Source of the DNA: Xanthobacter dioxanivorans | GTDB taxonomy: Bacteria > Pseudomonadota > Alphaproteobacteria > Rhizobiales > Xanthobacteraceae | Direction: 5' to 3' | Assembly (NCBI RefSeq): GCF_016807805.1 | Contig: NZ_CP063362.1 | Coordinates: 4,444,501-4,508,500, forward strand | Length of the DNA: 64,000 nt | Shown here: piece after piece, positions 41,088-49,427 of the stretch | How positions within the stretch are numbered: the first letter of the stretch is position 1 | Layout of the letters: every line of letters begins with the position of its first letter | Made by a program: the position numbers and the translations under genes | Notes under the pieces: model-generated | What the model saw: the letters and a program-made list of their open reading frames with translations, nothing else | What the model was told of the DNA's origin: nothing | Databases searched by the model: none

Positions 41088-43038
41088 TCAATCACGCGAA
41101 AGCGCCGCCACCGGGTCGAGGCGCGAGGCGTTGCGCGCCGGCAGATAGCCGAAGGCGACGCCGATCAGCGTCGAGCACAGCACCGCCGCGACGATGGACG
41201 CGGTGGAATAGACCAGCTGGAAGTTGGACCCGAGGAAGGAGAAGCCCACGCCGAAGGCGAGCGCCAGCAGGATGCCGGCGATCCCGCCCACGAGGCAGAC
41301 CAGCACCGCCTCGATGAGGAACTGCCGCAGGATGTCCCCCTGCCGCGCCCCCACCGCCATGCGCACGCCGATCTCCCCGACCCGCTCGGAAACCGACACC
41401 AGCATGATGTTCATGACGCCGATGCCGCCCACCACCAGCGAGATGATCGCGATGGCGGCGATCAGCGCGGTCATGGTCTCGGTGGTGGCGGTGATGGTCT
41501 TGCGGATATCGTCGGTATTCAGGATGAAGAAATCCTTGGTGCCGTGGCGCTGCAGGAGGAAACGCGTCAGCTGCTGCTCGGCCAGCTCCACCGGCGTGTC
41601 GTCCGCCACCCGCACGGTGATGGAGCGCAGCGACCGGCTGCCCAGGTAGCGGGCCTGCACCGTCGTGTAGGGCAGGTAGATGGAGAGGTTCTGGCTGGAG
41701 CCGAAGCCACCCTGCTGCGGCGCCGCGATGCCGACCACCCGGCAGAACACGTCGCCCACGAGGATCACCTGCCCGAGCGGGCTGCCGGGGAAATCCCGGA
41801 ACAGGGTCTTGCGCGTGTTCTCGTCGATCACCGCGTCCAGCGCCATGGTGCGCACGCTGTCGGCGTCGAACAGGCGGCCGGCGGCGAGCTTCGTGCCGCG
41901 GGCGGCGAAATAGCCCTCGCCCACGCCGTTCACCAGCGCATTGGCCTCGATGGCGCCGAAGCGCACCGTCTTCTGGGTGGAGACGGTGGGCGTCACCGCC
42001 GCCACGTAGCGCTGCTTGGCGAGCTCGGCGGCGTCGGAGACCACCAGCGTGGTGATCTTGCCGGAGCGCGTGTCGCCGAAATTGCGGCCGGCGAAGATCT
42101 CCAGCGTGTTGGTGCCGAGGTTCGAGATGTTGGCCAGCACCTGCCGGCGCGATGCCGATGATGATGCCGAGCATGGTGAGGAAGGTGCGCAGCCGGTGCG
42201 CCTCCATGGTCAGCAGGGCCATCATGAAGGCCTCGCGCAGGGACCCGGCCAGCGCCTGCAAGCGGGCGACGCGGGACAAGACGCCGGGCCGCCGGCCCTC
42301 CCCCGCCGCCCCGGCGGGGGGCATCGCGACCGCGGCAATGCCGCCGGTGCGCTCATGGCGGCGGTCGGCGACAATCTCGCCGTCGCGGATCTCGATGATC
42401 CGGTCCGCCCGCGCCGCGACCTTCATGTCGTGGGTGACGATGATGATGGTCCGCCCCTCGCCGTGGAGCTCGTCGAGGATGCGCAGCACCTCTTCGCCGC
42501 TGCGCGTGTCGAGGGCGCCGGTGGGCTCGTCGGCGAGGATGACCCGCGCGCCGTTCATCAGCGCGCGGGCGATGGAGACGCGCTGCTGCTGCCCGCCGGA
42601 CAGCTGGCCCGGCCGGTGGCCCGTGCGGTCGGCCATGCCGAGCCGGGCGAGCAGCCCCTCGGCGCGGGCCTGGCGTTCGTCGGCGGCCTCGCCAGCATAG
42701 ATGGCGGGGATCTCCACGTTTCCGAGCGCGGTCAGCTCGGAGAGCAGGTGATAGCGCTGGAAGATGAAGCCGAAATGTTCGCGGCGCAGCGCGGCGAGGG
42801 CATCCGGCTCCAGCGCCGCCGTCTCCTGCCCGCCGATGCTGTAGCTGCCGTGGGTGGGGCGATCAAGACAGCCGAGGATGTTCATGAGGGTGGACTTGCC
42901 GGAGCCGGAGGCGCCGACGATGGCCACCATCTCCCCCTCGTGGATGACGAGGTCGATGCTCTTCAGCACCGTGATGGTGCCGTCGCCGGAGGGAAACTCG
43001 CGGGTGAGGCCGTCCAGGACGATGAGTGGCTCGGCCAT
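41088..43038 (-). pseudogene. macB: MacB-type ABC exporter, broken by a short deletion
   Basis: The N-terminal ATPase domain is intact: Walker [17 protein letters not shown], signature [15 protein letters not shown] and Walker [13 protein letters not shown]. The membrane part begins [12 protein letters not shown] and then, at about 42148-42152, jumps frame to [20 protein letters not shown]. The usual stretch between these (about 13 residues ending the first membrane helix) is missing, which implies a deletion of 3n-1 bases, near 38. The periplasmic MacB domain and last three membrane helices (ending [13 protein letters not shown]) then read cleanly to 41088. It follows macA by 3 bases, so the operon is structurally complete apart from this lesion. 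Confidence 0.88.
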
Positions 43039-43041
43039 CGG

Positions 43042-44319
43042 CTAGAGCCCCATGGGCGGTGGGCCGGACCGGCGTGCCGGTGTGGCCGCGCCGGTGGTCA
43101 TCTCGCCGGTCACGACGCGATCGCCTTCGTTCAGGCCCGAGCGGATCTCGGCGGTGACCTTGTCGTTGAGGCCGACGTCCACCCGGCGCCGCGCGAGGCT
43201 TCCGTCGGCACCGACGACGCGCACCGCATAGCCGTCACCGGCGCGCACCAGCGCCGTGGAGGGAACCGTGAGCACGCCTTTGGCCGCGCCCAGGACGATA
43301 TGCACTTCGGCCGTCATGTAGGTGCGCAGGCGCCCCTCGGGGTTCGGCACGTCGAAGACGCCGATATAGTAGATGGCGGAGGAGGAGCTCGACGACGAGG
43401 AGCTGCTTGTCGAGGAGGACGACGAGGATGTGGTGAAGCTGCTGTCGGTCTTGATGGATTCCGGCGCCGGCTCGATGAAGTCCAGCCGCCCCTCGAAGCG
43501 CCGGTCCGGATCGCCGAGGATGGTGAACCACAGGGGCAGGCCGGGGCGCACCTTCACGATGTCCGCCTCGGAAATCTCCGCCCGCACCGTCATCACGTCC
43601 AATTGGCCGAGGACGACAATGGTGGGCGCGGACTGGCTGGCATTCACGGTCTGGCCCTGCTGGGCGACGATGGCCAGCACCGTGCCGTCGGTGGGCGCGG
43701 TGATGCGCGTGTAGCCGAGATTGGCCTTGGCCGTCTCCACCGCGATCTCGGCCTCCACGATCTGGGCGTCGAGGGCCTCGAGCTGCGCCCGCGTGGTTTT
43801 CACGTCCGCCTCGGCGGATTCGAAATCCGACTGGGAGACCGCCTTCTGGGCCACCATCGTCTTCTGCCGGGCGAAGGTCTGCTCGTTGCGCAGCAGCGTC
43901 GCCTCCTTCTCTGCCTTCTGGGCGCGGACGTTGGCGAGGGCGGCGCGGGCGGTGCGCAGGGCGTTCTCCTGGGTGACGGAATCGATCTCGGCGACCAGGT
44001 CGCCCGCTTTCACCCGCTGGCCCAGCACCACCCTCAGGCCGGTGATGCGGCCGGAGGCCTGCGAGCCCACCGCCACCAGCTTCACCGGCTTCAGCGTGCC
44101 GGAGGCGAGCACGGTCTCCTCCACGTCGCCGCGCACGACGGGGGCGATCGAGAGCCCGGCATTGGGATCCGGCGCGGTAGAGCGGACATAGGCATAGGCG
44201 CCGCCGGCGAGCACCAGCGCCATCACCACCCAGCGCCAGAGCCCGCGCCGGCGCTTTGCCGCGGGGCGGCGGCCGAGGCCGGCCGACACCTTGTCGTCGA
44301 TGGGAGAAAGGGCGTTCAT
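43042..44319 (-). CDS. macA: MacA-type membrane fusion protein with a polyserine segment
   Basis: This 425-residue periplasmic adaptor links the MacB exporter to an outer-membrane channel. It has an N-terminal membrane anchor (LWRWVVMALVLAGGAYAYV), a lipoyl half (ASGRITGLRVVLGQRVKAGD), a coiled-coil hairpin (residues ~105-180), the second lipoyl half (ITAPTDGTVLAIVAQQGQTV) and a beta-barrel domain. In the barrel domain, at residues ~298-314, is a run of 6 Ser, Thr, 10 Ser (43378-43428) encoded by mixed TCC, TCG and AGC codons. The start at 44319 fits the conserved N-terminus. It is encoded between tolC-like and macB genes. Confidence 0.93.
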   Translation of the reverse strand: MNALSPIDDKVSAGLGRRPAAKRRRGLWRWVVMALVLAGGAYAYVRSTAPDPNAGLSIAPVVRGDVEETVLASGTLKPVKLVAVGSQASGRITGLRVVLGQRVKAGDLVAEIDSVTQENALRTARAALANVRAQKAEKEATLLRNEQTFARQKTMVAQKAVSQSDFESAEADVKTTRAQLEALDAQIVEAEIAVETAKANLGYTRITAPTDGTVLAIVAQQGQTVNASQSAPTIVVLGQLDVMTVRAEISEADIVKVRPGLPLWFTILGDPDRRFEGRLDFIEPAPESIKTDSSFTTSSSSSSTSSSSSSSSSSAIYYIGVFDVPNPEGRLRTYMTAEVHIVLGAAKGVLTVPSTALVRAGDGYAVRVVGADGSLARRRVDVGLNDKVTAEIRSGLNEGDRVVTGEMTTGAATPARRSGPPPMGL

Positions 44320-44332
44320 CGGGGCTCCCGGA

Positions 44333-45859
44333 TCATTGCGTCGCCGCCGGCGCAGGTGCGGGGATGGTGAGGGGCGCGAGGCGTGGGCCGGTATTGCGGT
44401 CCACCACTTCCGGCGTCGAGGTGTCCACCACTCCGTCCCAGCCGCCGCCCAGGGCCTTGTTGAGGGCCACGTAGTATTTGGCGATGGCGACCCGGCTCTG
44501 GAGCAGGGAATCGTCCGCCGTATAGAGCGAGCGCTCGGCGACCAGCACGTCGAGGAAGCTCGACGAGCCGTTCTCATACAGCGTCCGGGACAGGCGGTTG
44601 GCCTCGCGATAGGCGGTGGCGGAGCTGGCGAGGCTTCTCGCCTTGAGCCGCTGCTGGGCGAGGGAGACGGAAGCGTTCTCCACGTCCTCCAGCGCGGTGA
44701 GCACCGCCGCCCGATAGGCGACGAACGACTGGTCGCGCTCCGCCTCCGCCAGTTCCTCGGCCGCCTTGAGCTGGCCGCCGGTGAAGATCGGCACGGTCAG
44801 CGTGGGGCCGAACGACCAGCTGATGGACGATCCCCTGGCGAGATCTCCCACCTGAGCGCCGGTGGTGTTCAACGTGCCGGTGAGGCTGACGGAGGGATAG
44901 CGGTTCGCCTCCGCCTGGGCCACAAGCGCGGTGGATTGGCCGAGCTGGCGCTCGGCGGAGCGCACGTCCGGCCGGTTCACCAGCACATTCGCCGGAATGC
45001 CCCTGGGCACCGGCAGGCGCGGCGCCGGGATGGGCCGGGAGCCAGACAGCCGCTCCGCGAGCGCCGACGGCGCGCGGCCCGTGAGCACGCCGAGCCGGTG
45101 CATGCTCTCGGCATAGGAGGCCCTGAGTTCGGGAATGGCGGCTTCGGTGCTCGCCGCCTGGCCGGTCGCGTTGGCCACGTCCACGGCGGAGGCGCCGCCT
45201 GCATCGAGCTTGCGCTGGGTGAGGGCAGCCGTCGCCCTTTGGGATGTGGCGGTGCGCTGCGCGAGCGCGATGCGCGCCTGATAGCCGCGCGCGTCGATAT
45301 AATTGGAGGCGATGTCGCCCACGAGGGTGAGCAGCGCCGCGTCGAGGTCGTCATTGGCCGCATCGACCCCGTAGCGCGCCGCCTCCACGCCGCGCCGGTT
45401 GGCGCCGAACAAATCGAGTTCCCAGCTGGCATCGAAGCCGGCCTGGAATTCGGTGTAGGTGCTGGCCACGGTCACGTCGCCGCCGGTCGAGACGTTGCCG
45501 CCATTGTCGCCGCGCGTGGCCGAGGCATTCCCGGTGACCTCAGGGAACAAGGTGCCCACCGCCTGGCGATAGGAGGCGCGGGCGGCGCGCACCTTCGCCT
45601 TGGCCGTGGCCACATCGAGATTGCCGGCGACCGCCTCCTCCACGAGGGCATCAAGCAGGGGGTCGCCGAGGCGGTGCCACCAGCGGGCGAGGTGCGGCTG
45701 CGCCTCGGCGCGTGGGCTGCGTCCGCTTCCCCAGTGTGAGGGCACGATCAGCTCGGGCGTCTCGTAGTCGGGGCCGACGGCGCATCCTCCAAGGCCGAGA
45801 AGGAGAACCAGCGCAAGCGCCGGCCCTGCAGGCCGGCGGCCGGCTTCAGGCTGCCTCAT
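44333..45859 (-). CDS. NodT/OprM-type outer-membrane efflux lipoprotein
   Basis: The 508-residue protein is a TolC-like trimeric exit duct. It has a lipoprotein signal with lipobox LGGCAVGPDYETPE (Cys at about residue 25) and two outer membrane efflux protein repeats. Typical sequences are WWHRLGDPLLDALVEEAVAG, SWELDLFGANRRGVEAARY and RPDVRSAERQLGQSTALVAQ. The start at 45859 follows from the lipobox spacing. It is the first gene of the minus-strand set tolC-macA-macB, 13 bases before macA. The exported substrate is unknown. Confidence 0.94.
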   Translation of the reverse strand: MRQPEAGRRPAGPALALVLLLGLGGCAVGPDYETPELIVPSHWGSGRSPRAEAQPHLARWWHRLGDPLLDALVEEAVAGNLDVATAKAKVRAARASYRQAVGTLFPEVTGNASATRGDNGGNVSTGGDVTVASTYTEFQAGFDASWELDLFGANRRGVEAARYGVDAANDDLDAALLTLVGDIASNYIDARGYQARIALAQRTATSQRATAALTQRKLDAGGASAVDVANATGQAASTEAAIPELRASYAESMHRLGVLTGRAPSALAERLSGSRPIPAPRLPVPRGIPANVLVNRPDVRSAERQLGQSTALVAQAEANRYPSVSLTGTLNTTGAQVGDLARGSSISWSFGPTLTVPIFTGGQLKAAEELAEAERDQSFVAYRAAVLTALEDVENASVSLAQQRLKARSLASSATAYREANRLSRTLYENGSSSFLDVLVAERSLYTADDSLLQSRVAIAKYYVALNKALGGGWDGVVDTSTPEVVDRNTGPRLAPLTIPAPAPAATQ

Positions 45860-46172
45860 GCCCGGCCCCCGCCGCCCGATGGGCAGCGGTCTCTGATGGG
45901 GCGAGCTTGCGTCGGTGGAATCATGACTATCCGCTTGCGATCCGGGTCCCGCCGCGGCGCCCGGTGGAGGCCGTACGAGGCGGGAGCAGTGCGGCAGCAT
46001 TCTGTCCACGTCGGTGTCCGCAATGGGCCACCGGCGAGTCTTTTATTTTCCGCAATGTATCGCAACGTTTCCGGCAACGCTCCGGTCGTGCCCCCGCGGC
46101 CTGTTTGATGGGCCGCGCCGTTGCCCGGCAAGGAATGCCGCACCGATTGCGCCGCGTTGACTTCGCTGCGGC
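45860..46172. other. Upstream region of the TolC-MacA-MacB operon
   Basis: No gene is visible between the efflux operon start and the amidohydrolase remnant. The AT-rich patch 46040-46075 interrupts otherwise GC-rich sequence and contains the motif shared with the autotransporter upstream region. It is the likeliest place for the operon promoter. Confidence 0.55.
46044..46062. promoter_or_regulatory. Motif TATTTTCCGCAATGTATCG upstream of the efflux operon
   Basis: This 19-base stretch lies about 185 bases before the TolC-like start. It matches 32991-33009 at 16 of 19 positions. On the operon's strand it reads as two TTGCG blocks five bases apart (TTGCGATACATTGCGG), a possible operator layout, followed by an A/T-rich patch that could serve as a -10. 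Confidence 0.4.
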
Positions 46173-46304
46173 GGCCTGGAGCCGGGCAAGCGCGCGGATT
46201 TCGTCATCCTCGACCGCGACCCGCCGGACGCCGCGCCGGAGGAGACATCGCAGTCGCGGGTGCGCGCCACGTATGTCGATGGCGTCCCCATCTACCAGAA
46301 GTGA
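46173..46304 (+). pseudogene. Remnant of an amidohydrolase C-terminus
   Basis: The frame reads GGLEPGKRADFVILDRDPPD, then RVRATYVDGVPIYQK and a stop. This is the characteristic end of amidohydrolase-family enzymes (the LEPGKxADFVxLDRDP pattern, as in YtcJ-type proteins). An in-frame TGA stands just upstream (46158-46160), and nothing further upstream resembles the catalytic barrel, so the rest of the gene has been lost. It marks a deletion or rearrangement junction between the efflux operon and soxZ. Confidence 0.75.
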
Positions 46305-46331
46305 CCGCGACCCGCCGGTGCCTTCCCGTCC

Positions 46332-46661
46332 TCAGGCCACGGTCAGCCTGGCGGTGGTCTTCCGCTCGGCTCCCTGGTCGTCCTTCCACACGAAGGTGAA
46401 TTCCCCGCTCTCCTTCACTTTGAAGAAGAAGGACTGGAAGGGATTGGCCGAGACGGACGGGAACCACTCCGCACTAAAGAAAGGCCTGCCGTTGAAGGAG
46501 GCCTCGAAGGAATTCACGATGTCGCTCGGCATGCCTTCGCCGGCGGCCTCCCCGCCCTGGCCGTTGTCCATCTCGTGGGAAATCAGGGTCTTGATCTCGA
46601 TGACCTCGCCCATTTTCGCCCGCGTTGGCACGCGCACGCGGGGCGTGGACCTGATGGTCAT
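46332..46661 (-). CDS. soxZ: SoxZ-like sulfur-carrier chaperone, orphan
   Basis: The 109-residue protein matches SoxZ: RVRVPTRAKMGEVIEIKTLI at the start, then HEMDNGQ, FNGRPFFSAEWFPSVSANPF and the closing FTFVWKDDQGAERKTT strand. SoxZ pairs with SoxY to carry sulfur intermediates in periplasmic thiosulfate oxidation. No soxY, soxXAB or other sox gene is near, so the partner must be encoded elsewhere or this is a leftover paralogue. SoxZ proteins have no signal and are exported as a complex with SoxY. An inverted repeat lies upstream (46709-46724). Confidence 0.9.
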   Translation of the reverse strand: MTIRSTPRVRVPTRAKMGEVIEIKTLISHEMDNGQGGEAAGEGMPSDIVNSFEASFNGRPFFSAEWFPSVSANPFQSFFFKVKESGEFTFVWKDDQGAERKTTARLTVA

Positions 46662-46708
46662 GGCTTCCTCCGCTTCTTGCTGCGATGCGGTATCCGCTCG
46701 CGCTTATT

Positions 46709-46724
46709 ATTCCAGCGTTGGAAT
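46709..46724. promoter_or_regulatory. Perfect inverted repeat ATTCCA-N4-TGGAAT upstream of soxZ
   Basis: ATTCCA (46709-46714), GCGT, TGGAAT (46719-46724) form a perfect 6+6 palindrome in an AT-rich patch 48-63 bases before the soxZ start. The spacing and symmetry suit a dimeric repressor such as an ArsR-type protein, and on the soxZ strand AATAAT just after it could be part of a -10. It might instead be a weak terminator for mgtA. Confidence 0.45.
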
Positions 46725-46796
46725 TTTACTTGAAAATGTCAGCTTCCGCAGCCGCCGATATTGACCGTCACCTGCCCATGGGCCTGCTCCCGCGCT

Positions 46797-49400
46797 TCAG
46801 GAACGAGGCACCCTTCCCGCTCTGCCTCGGTGCCTGTCCCTCCCCATGGCCACGCGCTTCAGCGCCTCGGCAGCGGCAAGGTAAACGAGGGTGAGCGCGG
46901 CGATGGCGGCCAGCATCGCCGGTGGCACGGGGGCGAAGCCGACGACGTGGCCGAGCGGCGTCAGCGCCAGCAGCAACGCCACCGCCAGCGCGCCCAGGGA
47001 GGTGGCGGCGAGGATGGGGTGGGGCCGGCTGCGCCAGAACGGCCGGGCGGTGCGGATGATGAAGATCACCAGGATCTGGGTGGCGATGGATTCCACGAAC
47101 CACGCGGTGCGGAACTCGTCGACGCCCGCGCCGAAGCCCCACATCAGCAGGCCGAAGGTGGCCATGTCGAACACCGAGGAGAGCGGGCCCATCACCAGGG
47201 TGAAGCGCAGCACGGCGTGCATGTCCCACACCTGCGGCGTGGCGAGGGTGTCGGCATCGGCGGTGTCGAAGGGGATGCCGATCTCGGACAGGTCGTAGAT
47301 GAGGTTGTTGAGCAGGATCTGCAGCGGCGCCAGCGGCAGGAACGGCAGCATCAGCGAGGCGAACGCCATGGACAGCATGTTGCCGAAATTGGAGCTGGTG
47401 CCCATGCGCACGTATTTCATGATGTTGGCATAGGTGCGCCGGCCTTCCGCCACCCCGTCGGCGAGCACCCCGAGGTCGGGGGTGAGCAGGATGATCTGCG
47501 CCGCCTCCCGCGCCACATCCGTGCCGCCCTCCACGGAGAGGCCCACGTCGGCGGCATGGATGGCAGGGGCGTCGTTGATGCCGTCGCCCATGAAGCCCAC
47601 CGTGTGCCCGCGCCGGCGCAAGGCGCGCACGATGCGGCTCTTCTGGTCGGGATCCACGCGGACGAACAGGTCCGTGTGCTCGACCCGCGCGGCCAGCGCC
47701 GTATCGCCGAGGCCGGAAATCTCCTCGCCGGTCATCATCCCCCGGGTCGGCAGGTGCAGCGTCTCCACCAGATGCCGGACCACGGCGCCGCCGTCCCCGG
47801 AAATGATCTTCACCCGCACCCCGGCCCGCATCAGTCGCGCTACGGCGTCGGTGGCGGAGGCCTTGGGCGGGTCCAGGAAGGCGGCGCAGCCGACGAAGAC
47901 GAGGTCGGCCTCGTCCTGCGGCCCGATGCTGGTGACGCTTGCCGCCATGGGGCGGTGGGCGATGCCGAGAAGGCGCAGGCCGCAGCTCCCCTTCTCCTCG
48001 ATGAGCGCGGTGATGCGCGCGCGCAGGGCATCGTCCAGCGGCACGCTGGTGCCGTCCGGCTGCTCCGCGTGGGTGGAGAGGGCGAGCACCGCCTCCGGCG
48101 CGCCCTTGACCACAAGATCGTGCGTCCCCTCCCCGCCGCGCGACAGGAGCACGGCCGCCCGGCGGCGCTCGAAATCGAACGGCTGGTCGCCCACCAGCGT
48201 CCAGCCGGCTTCGGCGGCGGGCGGCGCGGCGGCGAGGATGGCGTCGTCGAGCGCGCTGCGCATGCCGCCGCAGAACCGGCTGTTGAGCACGGCCAGCGCC
48301 CCGACGCGCTGGCTTTCGCTGCCGTCCACCGCAAAGCTGCCCACATGGGCGATGCGCGCCTCCGTCAGGGTTCCCGTCTTGTCGGTGCAGAGCACATCCA
48401 TGGCGCCGAGGTCGTGGATGGCGGACAGGCGCTTCACCACCACCTTGCGCTGCGCCATGCGCACGGCTCCGCGCGCCAGCGTGACCGTCATGACCATGGG
48501 CAGGAGTTCCGGGGTGAGCCCCACGGCGAGCGCCACGGCGAACAGGAAGCTCTCCAGCGACAGGCCCTGGCGCAGCATCTGCGTCAGCAGCACGAACAGC
48601 ACCAGAAAGGCTGTAAGGCGCAGGATCAGCATGCCGAGCGCGTGCACGCCGCGCTCGAACGAGGTCGGCGGCTCGCGCGCCTGGAGCGACGCCGAAATGG
48701 CGCCGAACCGGGTGCTCCGGCCGGTGGCCGCCACCAGCAGCCGGGCCGTGCCGCTCACGATGGTGGTGCCGGCGAAGGCGGCGTTGAAAGCCTCCGGTGG
48801 GGTGGCGCCGGCACAGGGGCCGGGGCGCTTTTCCACCAGGTAGGGCTCGCCGGTGAGCGCGGCCTCGTTGGCCAAGGCGCCATGCGCCGACAGGATGACG
48901 CCGTCCGCCGGCACCAGCCGGCCGGCATCCAGCTCCACCACGTCGCCGGGAACGATGTCGCGCACCGCCACCTCGACCACGGTCCCATCGCGACATACGC
49001 GGGCGGTGACCGCCACTGCCCGCTTCAACGCCTCCACGGCGCTTTCCGCCTTCTGCTCCTGCGTGATGTCGAGGACGGTGGAGAAGAGGACGATGGCGAG
49101 GATGATGACGAAGCTCTGCCAATCCCCGGTTGCCCCCGATATGGCCGCCGCCATCAGCAGGATGGCGGTGAGCGGCTCGACGAGGCGCTTGCCGAGCTTG
49201 GCCAGAAGGCCACGGCGCAGGCTCACCACCGCAAGGTTGGGCCCGAACCGGGCGAGGCGCTCCTCGGCCTCGGCCCGCGTCAGCCCCTCGGGGCGCGCGC
49301 CGAGGCGCGCCAGAAGGTGCGCGTCGGCTTCCTTCCAGAAGGCGCCGGCATCGGCCTGTCGAGGCGGCGTGTTCTGGCCGGAATGGTCGGATGTGTCCAT
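46797..49400 (-). CDS. mgtA: Magnesium-translocating P-type ATPase
   Basis: This 867-residue inner-membrane pump is of P-type class IIIB, which imports Mg2+. It has the phosphorylation motif CTDKTGTLTEARIAHVG, a TGE loop (AALTGEPYLVEKRP), the hinge MGDGINDAPAIHAADVG and the membrane signature LQILLNNLIYDLSEIGIPFD, which is diagnostic for MgtA/MgtB. All domains are continuous. No mgtL-like leader could be identified in the 27 bases between the nadE stop and its start. It lies 27 bases after the NAD synthetase gene on the same strand. Confidence 0.95.
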   Translation of the reverse strand: MDTSDHSGQNTPPRQADAGAFWKEADAHLLARLGARPEGLTRAEAEERLARFGPNLAVVSLRRGLLAKLGKRLVEPLTAILLMAAAISGATGDWQSFVIILAIVLFSTVLDITQEQKAESAVEALKRAVAVTARVCRDGTVVEVAVRDIVPGDVVELDAGRLVPADGVILSAHGALANEAALTGEPYLVEKRPGPCAGATPPEAFNAAFAGTTIVSGTARLLVAATGRSTRFGAISASLQAREPPTSFERGVHALGMLILRLTAFLVLFVLLTQMLRQGLSLESFLFAVALAVGLTPELLPMVMTVTLARGAVRMAQRKVVVKRLSAIHDLGAMDVLCTDKTGTLTEARIAHVGSFAVDGSESQRVGALAVLNSRFCGGMRSALDDAILAAAPPAAEAGWTLVGDQPFDFERRRAAVLLSRGGEGTHDLVVKGAPEAVLALSTHAEQPDGTSVPLDDALRARITALIEEKGSCGLRLLGIAHRPMAASVTSIGPQDEADLVFVGCAAFLDPPKASATDAVARLMRAGVRVKIISGDGGAVVRHLVETLHLPTRGMMTGEEISGLGDTALAARVEHTDLFVRVDPDQKSRIVRALRRRGHTVGFMGDGINDAPAIHAADVGLSVEGGTDVAREAAQIILLTPDLGVLADGVAEGRRTYANIMKYVRMGTSSNFGNMLSMAFASLMLPFLPLAPLQILLNNLIYDLSEIGIPFDTADADTLATPQVWDMHAVLRFTLVMGPLSSVFDMATFGLLMWGFGAGVDEFRTAWFVESIATQILVIFIIRTARPFWRSRPHPILAATSLGALAVALLLALTPLGHVVGFAPVPPAMLAAIAALTLVYLAAAEALKRVAMGRDRHRGRAGRVPRS

Positions 49401-49427
49401 CGTTCGCTTCCTCCGGCCATTTCCGGG

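Noticed and set aside
41092..42140. Continuation of the first macB frame past the deletion
   Set aside because: After 42148 this frame turns into Arg/Gly/His-rich nonsense, while the adjacent frame gives the genuine MacB periplasmic and membrane domains.
43378..43428. Polyserine tract as a sequencing artefact or simple trinucleotide expansion
   Set aside because: The codons are a mix of TCC, TCG and AGC and keep the frame, which an artefact or a pure repeat expansion would not give.
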